From Lautropia sp. (GTDB lineage: Bacteria > Pseudomonadota > Gammaproteobacteria > Burkholderiales > Burkholderiaceae_E): a DNA stretch of 64,000 nt. Both the position numbers and the translations under genes were made by a program. Every line of letters begins with the position of its first letter. Position 1 is the stretch's first letter. The DNA lies in assembly GCA_030527825.1 (NCBI GenBank), contig JAUNAC010000001.1, forward strand, positions 744,001-808,000, read 5' to 3'. The notes beneath the pieces were generated by a model that did not search any database, was not told the DNA's origin, and was given only the letters and a program-made list of their open reading frames with translations. Of the stretch, positions 61,146 to 64,000 are shown piece by piece.

Positions 61146-62300
61146 TCAGGAGGCGGGCTCGACAGCTGTCCGGAAATAGCGCTGCCCGTTTTCGTTAGGA
61201 TAGACATTGCGCTGGTCAACAACATACTGATCAATATCCTGAAGTTGCTGGCCGCGTCTCCAGTTGTCCGGCACTTGCCAGACCTGGCATTGCAGGCGTT
61301 TGACGAACAGCGTATCGATGTTCCAGCACAGTTGTACCTGATTCGTCTGGCCGGGGAGAATCATGAGCTGAACCGAGTTTTTCCCGCCTTCCCATTGCCG
61401 GATGACCTGTCCGAAGGCGATCTGGTCCGTCAGTTTGAAAGAAAAATCGCCCGACTTGGCTACAAAGGTCAGATCTTCTGAAGTTGGGGTCAGGCGCTGC
61501 TGGATATCGTCGGGATAAGGTCTCAGATCGCGGTAGGCATTGCCAGCCATTTTGGCTGACAGGGTGGCGGAGCCGCTCGCAATGGTGAGTTGAGGCGTCA
61601 GGTTAACGCTATTAAAACCTTTGTTCAGTTTGTCCGGCGCTGTGCGGCTGAATGCAGATGATGCAACGTTGAGTGTGTACGATCCTGCTGCAGCTGGATG
61701 GTAGACGAATGCGCCGCACGGACGACTCAGATAGGTTGCGCCATTAGGAGGCTGCTGGAAGTCAGGATTCTGGCTGTAGTTTCCGGGGTCAAGGCTGAAT
61801 TGCACCTTTGCGTCGGATACCTCATTTTGGTCACGGGGGTAGGCAGGGCCACTGGTGGAGCTGGTTTCGCTGAGATCCTGCTTGCAGGGTATTTGATCCA
61901 GCATGGTCAGCAAAACGTCTCCACGGATGCCCGAAGCGGAGATGGCGGCAGCCACTTGGGTTGTGGCCGGGCCTGCGGCCGTATTGTTAACGTTTGTATC
62001 GCTGGTGTTGTTGGTGCTATTGGCGTCGCCGCTATTGGCGTTGCCGCTGCCGTCGGTATTGCTGGTACCGGATGAAGCGACGGCTTCCGGACTACTCCCG
62101 GAGGGTGATGGCACACGTAACGTGGCGCCGTTTCGGGGAGCAGCAGAATCATTGGTGCTTGCACTGCTGCTGGAGGGCGCACTCGGGCTGGCAGAAACGG
62201 CCGTATTGGCTGAGCTGTTGTCGCTGCCACCGCCGCAGGCAGCCAACAGCAAGGAGAGCGCGGTCGCCGCCAGTGGCGTCGCAAGTCTGAAACTCGACAT
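61146..62300 (-). CDS. Hypothetical lipoprotein, paralogue of the next gene
   Basis: 384 residues from the second of two adjacent ATG codons (better spacing to GAGG; the first is at 62303). Lipobox LLLAAC then GGG, followed by about 100 residues of Ser/Asn/Thr-rich linker. The folded part begins at ISASGIRGDVLLTMLDQIPC. Four further cysteines (IPC, SRPC, QLCWN, RLQCQVW) all have counterparts in the neighbour. Shared endings: VKRLQCQVWQVPDNWRRG and QYVVDQRNVY. No family is recognised; a surface or periplasmic disulfide-bonded protein is likely. Confidence 0.75.
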   Translation of the reverse strand: MSSFRLATPLAATALSLLLAACGGGSDNSSANTAVSASPSAPSSSSASTNDSAAPRNGATLRVPSPSGSSPEAVASSGTSNTDGSGNANSGDANSTNNTSDTNVNNTAAGPATTQVAAAISASGIRGDVLLTMLDQIPCKQDLSETSSTSGPAYPRDQNEVSDAKVQFSLDPGNYSQNPDFQQPPNGATYLSRPCGAFVYHPAAAGSYTLNVASSAFSRTAPDKLNKGFNSVNLTPQLTIASGSATLSAKMAGNAYRDLRPYPDDIQQRLTPTSEDLTFVAKSGDFSFKLTDQIAFGQVIRQWEGGKNSVQLMILPGQTNQVQLCWNIDTLFVKRLQCQVWQVPDNWRRGQQLQDIDQYVVDQRNVYPNENGQRYFRTAVEPAS

Positions 62301-62592
62301 CATGTACCTCGTCTTGTTGAATCCTGCGAAGATAATTCCACGGGCCGTTCAGTGGCGCCGCGGGTATCTTGATGCGGACAGCATAAGACGAAATAGAGTC
62401 CCTTATCTTTTGCGGTACGTTAGCCAGGGCAAAAGTGCATCATTTAGTGCTGTTCAGGAAATAATTGTTACACATTTATGTGTCTTGTGGTTCTGGTGCG
62501 TCAACGGGATCGACACCTGACGGTGATTTATCCACCAGCCGACAGGTGTACGGAAAGGCCCGTTCAGTACGCCATCAGCGGTGCGCGCTGTG

Positions 62593-63714
62593 TCAGTTGT
62601 TGCCGGCGCGCCAGATGGCTGTTCCTTTTTCAAGCTCGGTATAGGTACTGCGGTCATCAACAAGGTATTGTTGAACGCGCATTTCTGATCCCTGGCGGAA
62701 GTTCGTGGGGACGTCCCAGACGGTGCAGTGCAGGCGTTTGACATACGTCAGGCTGGCATTCCAGCAGAGTTTCGCCTGTTGGGGTTTGTCGGAGGCGAGC
62801 AGCATGATCTGATAGAGCATGTTGCCCTGTTTCCATTCCTGAAGCATGCCAAAGGGAACCAGCGCGTCATTTCGGATGATCCGTTCATCCGGGGCGGTCA
62901 GAGTATGGGTCTGACTTGTTTCCTGATTGGCGGTATCGGGATTGGCAGCCCGGTATGCCCTGCCCAGATCCTGACGCTCGTTCAGCGTGATGGTGTTGCC
63001 GAGGCGGAATTCATCGTTGCTGACCCGTAGCGATAGCAGGGCCGTCAGATAATGAAATCCGTATTTGACAGATTCAGGCGTAAAGCGATAGACAGGCCCG
63101 CTTGATTCATGGAGTTCGTAAGTGGTGCCAGGTTTTGCGGGGGCGTACATCTGATCGGTATGACACACGGCATTAGGTGCAGCAAGCGGGTTGCGGGTGC
63201 TGCCCGGACGCTGCACATAGTTGCCGGATGCGTCAGCATCGCCATGCTGATGTAGGGTCGTACTGAATGTGACTTCGGGCGTTTCGTCCTGGGCCAGAGG
63301 CAGGGCATTGCCATCGATACCTGATGACAGGACGCCGTAGTTGTCGCAGGGCCGCTGGTCCAGCATGCTCAGCAGGACTTCGCCGCGCACTCCCTTGGCA
63401 GAGATGGGAGGAACAGGTGTGGTATTGGCCGCAGCGGTGTGCGTGGTGTCTGGCACCGGTACTGGAGTGGTTGTGGTGGTGGCCGTGGCATCGCTCGGTT
63501 CTGCGGCGGTTGCGCTGCTGGTGTCGGTCGTCGCTGGCGTCTGATCCGAAGTCGTTACCCCTGTGTTCAGTGAATATTCGGGTGTGGGTGCACTGGGGCT
63601 GGCTGATACCGCCTGTCCGGCCGTGGGCTCTCCACCACCCCCGCCGCCACAGGCTGCTTGCAAAATTGCCAGCATGCCGGCTGCCAGGGGCATGCAAATC
63701 CGATTCTTTGTCAT
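62593..63714 (-). CDS. Hypothetical lipoprotein, paralogue of the previous gene
   Basis: 373 residues from the ATG at 63714 with GGAGAG upstream; the frame is open to 63747. Signal MTKNRICMPLAAGMLAILQAAC, with Gln at the usual Leu (-3) position of the lipobox, then six glycines and a Thr/Ala/Pro-rich linker. The core ISAKGVRGEVLLSMLDQRPC aligns directly with the neighbour, as do NAVC, KLCWN, VKRLHCTVWDVPTNFRQG and QYLVDDRSTY. Overall similarity is low outside these blocks, so the duplication is old. Separated from its paralogue by 292 bases with no other gene. Confidence 0.75.
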   Translation of the reverse strand: MTKNRICMPLAAGMLAILQAACGGGGGGEPTAGQAVSASPSAPTPEYSLNTGVTTSDQTPATTDTSSATAAEPSDATATTTTTPVPVPDTTHTAAANTTPVPPISAKGVRGEVLLSMLDQRPCDNYGVLSSGIDGNALPLAQDETPEVTFSTTLHQHGDADASGNYVQRPGSTRNPLAAPNAVCHTDQMYAPAKPGTTYELHESSGPVYRFTPESVKYGFHYLTALLSLRVSNDEFRLGNTITLNERQDLGRAYRAANPDTANQETSQTHTLTAPDERIIRNDALVPFGMLQEWKQGNMLYQIMLLASDKPQQAKLCWNASLTYVKRLHCTVWDVPTNFRQGSEMRVQQYLVDDRSTYTELEKGTAIWRAGNN

Positions 63715-63932
63715 GAATACTCTCCGTGCCGTGGTGATTGGCACCATGAGGTGCCCGCGTGCAATGAGAAAAGAATACGGATTGCCGGGTTGGACAGGTG
63801 CCGGGATGCCGATTCGGCGGTATCGCTGTGACGAATGGATGCCGGGTGTGGCGTCAGACGCGACGGGGAGGATGTCTTGCCATTGATTTTGATTGACGGT
63901 TTGGCCGTGGCCTCAAGTGCGTATGGCCTGAA

Positions 63933-64000
63933 TCAGGGGTTGGGGTCTGACAGAAGGGGGCGCAGATAGCGGCCAGTGTGGCTGGCTTCACAGGTTGCGA
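63933..64000 (-). CDS. uvrA: UvrA excinuclease subunit, C-terminal end only
   Basis: The minus-strand frame reads ATCEASHTGRYLRPLLSDPNP then stop. EASHTGRYLRPLL is the conserved end of UvrA, the damage-sensing ATPase of nucleotide excision repair. Only about 21 residues fall in the window; the rest lies beyond the right edge. Confidence 0.85.
   Translation of the reverse strand, partial: ATCEASHTGRYLRPLLSDPNP

Overview
The window is a chromosomal stretch from a betaproteobacterium, almost certainly of the order Burkholderiales. The basis is gene order (fusA-tuf-rpsJ, the S10/spc/alpha ribosomal genes, lptM-lysA back to back with cyaY, mrcA facing pilMNOPQ, then aroK-aroB and gltB-gltD), Burkholderiales-like protein sequences, and fairly high GC. 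An oral Lautropia-like organism is one guess, but the genus cannot be fixed by reading alone.

Layout. 1-2665: the 3' half of fusA, then tuf and rpsJ, closed by a strong terminator. 2700-17611: about 15 kb of accessory genes inserted where rplC normally follows rpsJ. It holds a decayed siderophore-uptake locus (a TonB-receptor tail and a 5'-truncated ABC exporter-type transporter fused by one apparent deletion, followed by an intact partner ABC gene), a xanthine permease, a DHA2 MFS pump, a tannase-like esterase, an MBL-fold hydrolase, and a three-gene minus-strand sucrose operon (amylosucrase, LamB/ScrY-type porin, SLC45-type MFS). 17852-32708: rplC to rplQ, restarted by its own near-consensus promoter, with an internal terminator, promoter and structured leader between rpsQ and rplN. 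secY, infA, rpmJ and rpoA lie in this block.

32776-47320: housekeeping genes: hemB, engB, cytochrome c4, lptM-lysA, cyaY, mrcA (PBP1A), the type IV pilus assembly genes pilM-N-O-P-Q (each joined to the next by an ATGA overlap), aroK and aroB. 47339-48677: an intact reading frame for a Y1/RAYT-type transposase whose catalytic HUH histidines are gone, followed by an AT-rich patch with a repeated 16-base word. 48678-55089: gltB and gltD. 55309-61059: an amidase-family protein, apt, hslR, a class II aldolase-like protein, a DUF898-M48 membrane protein and a small membrane protein. The amidase, aldolase and M48 proteins all lack key catalytic or metal-binding residues. 61146-63714: two paralogous, otherwise unrecognised lipoproteins with four conserved cysteines. 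63933-64000: the extreme C-terminus of uvrA.

The most unusual items are the split ribosomal super-operon, the two-gene deletion scar, the run of intact but probably non-catalytic enzyme homologues, and the tandem lipoprotein family. No tRNA, rRNA or CRISPR array was seen.
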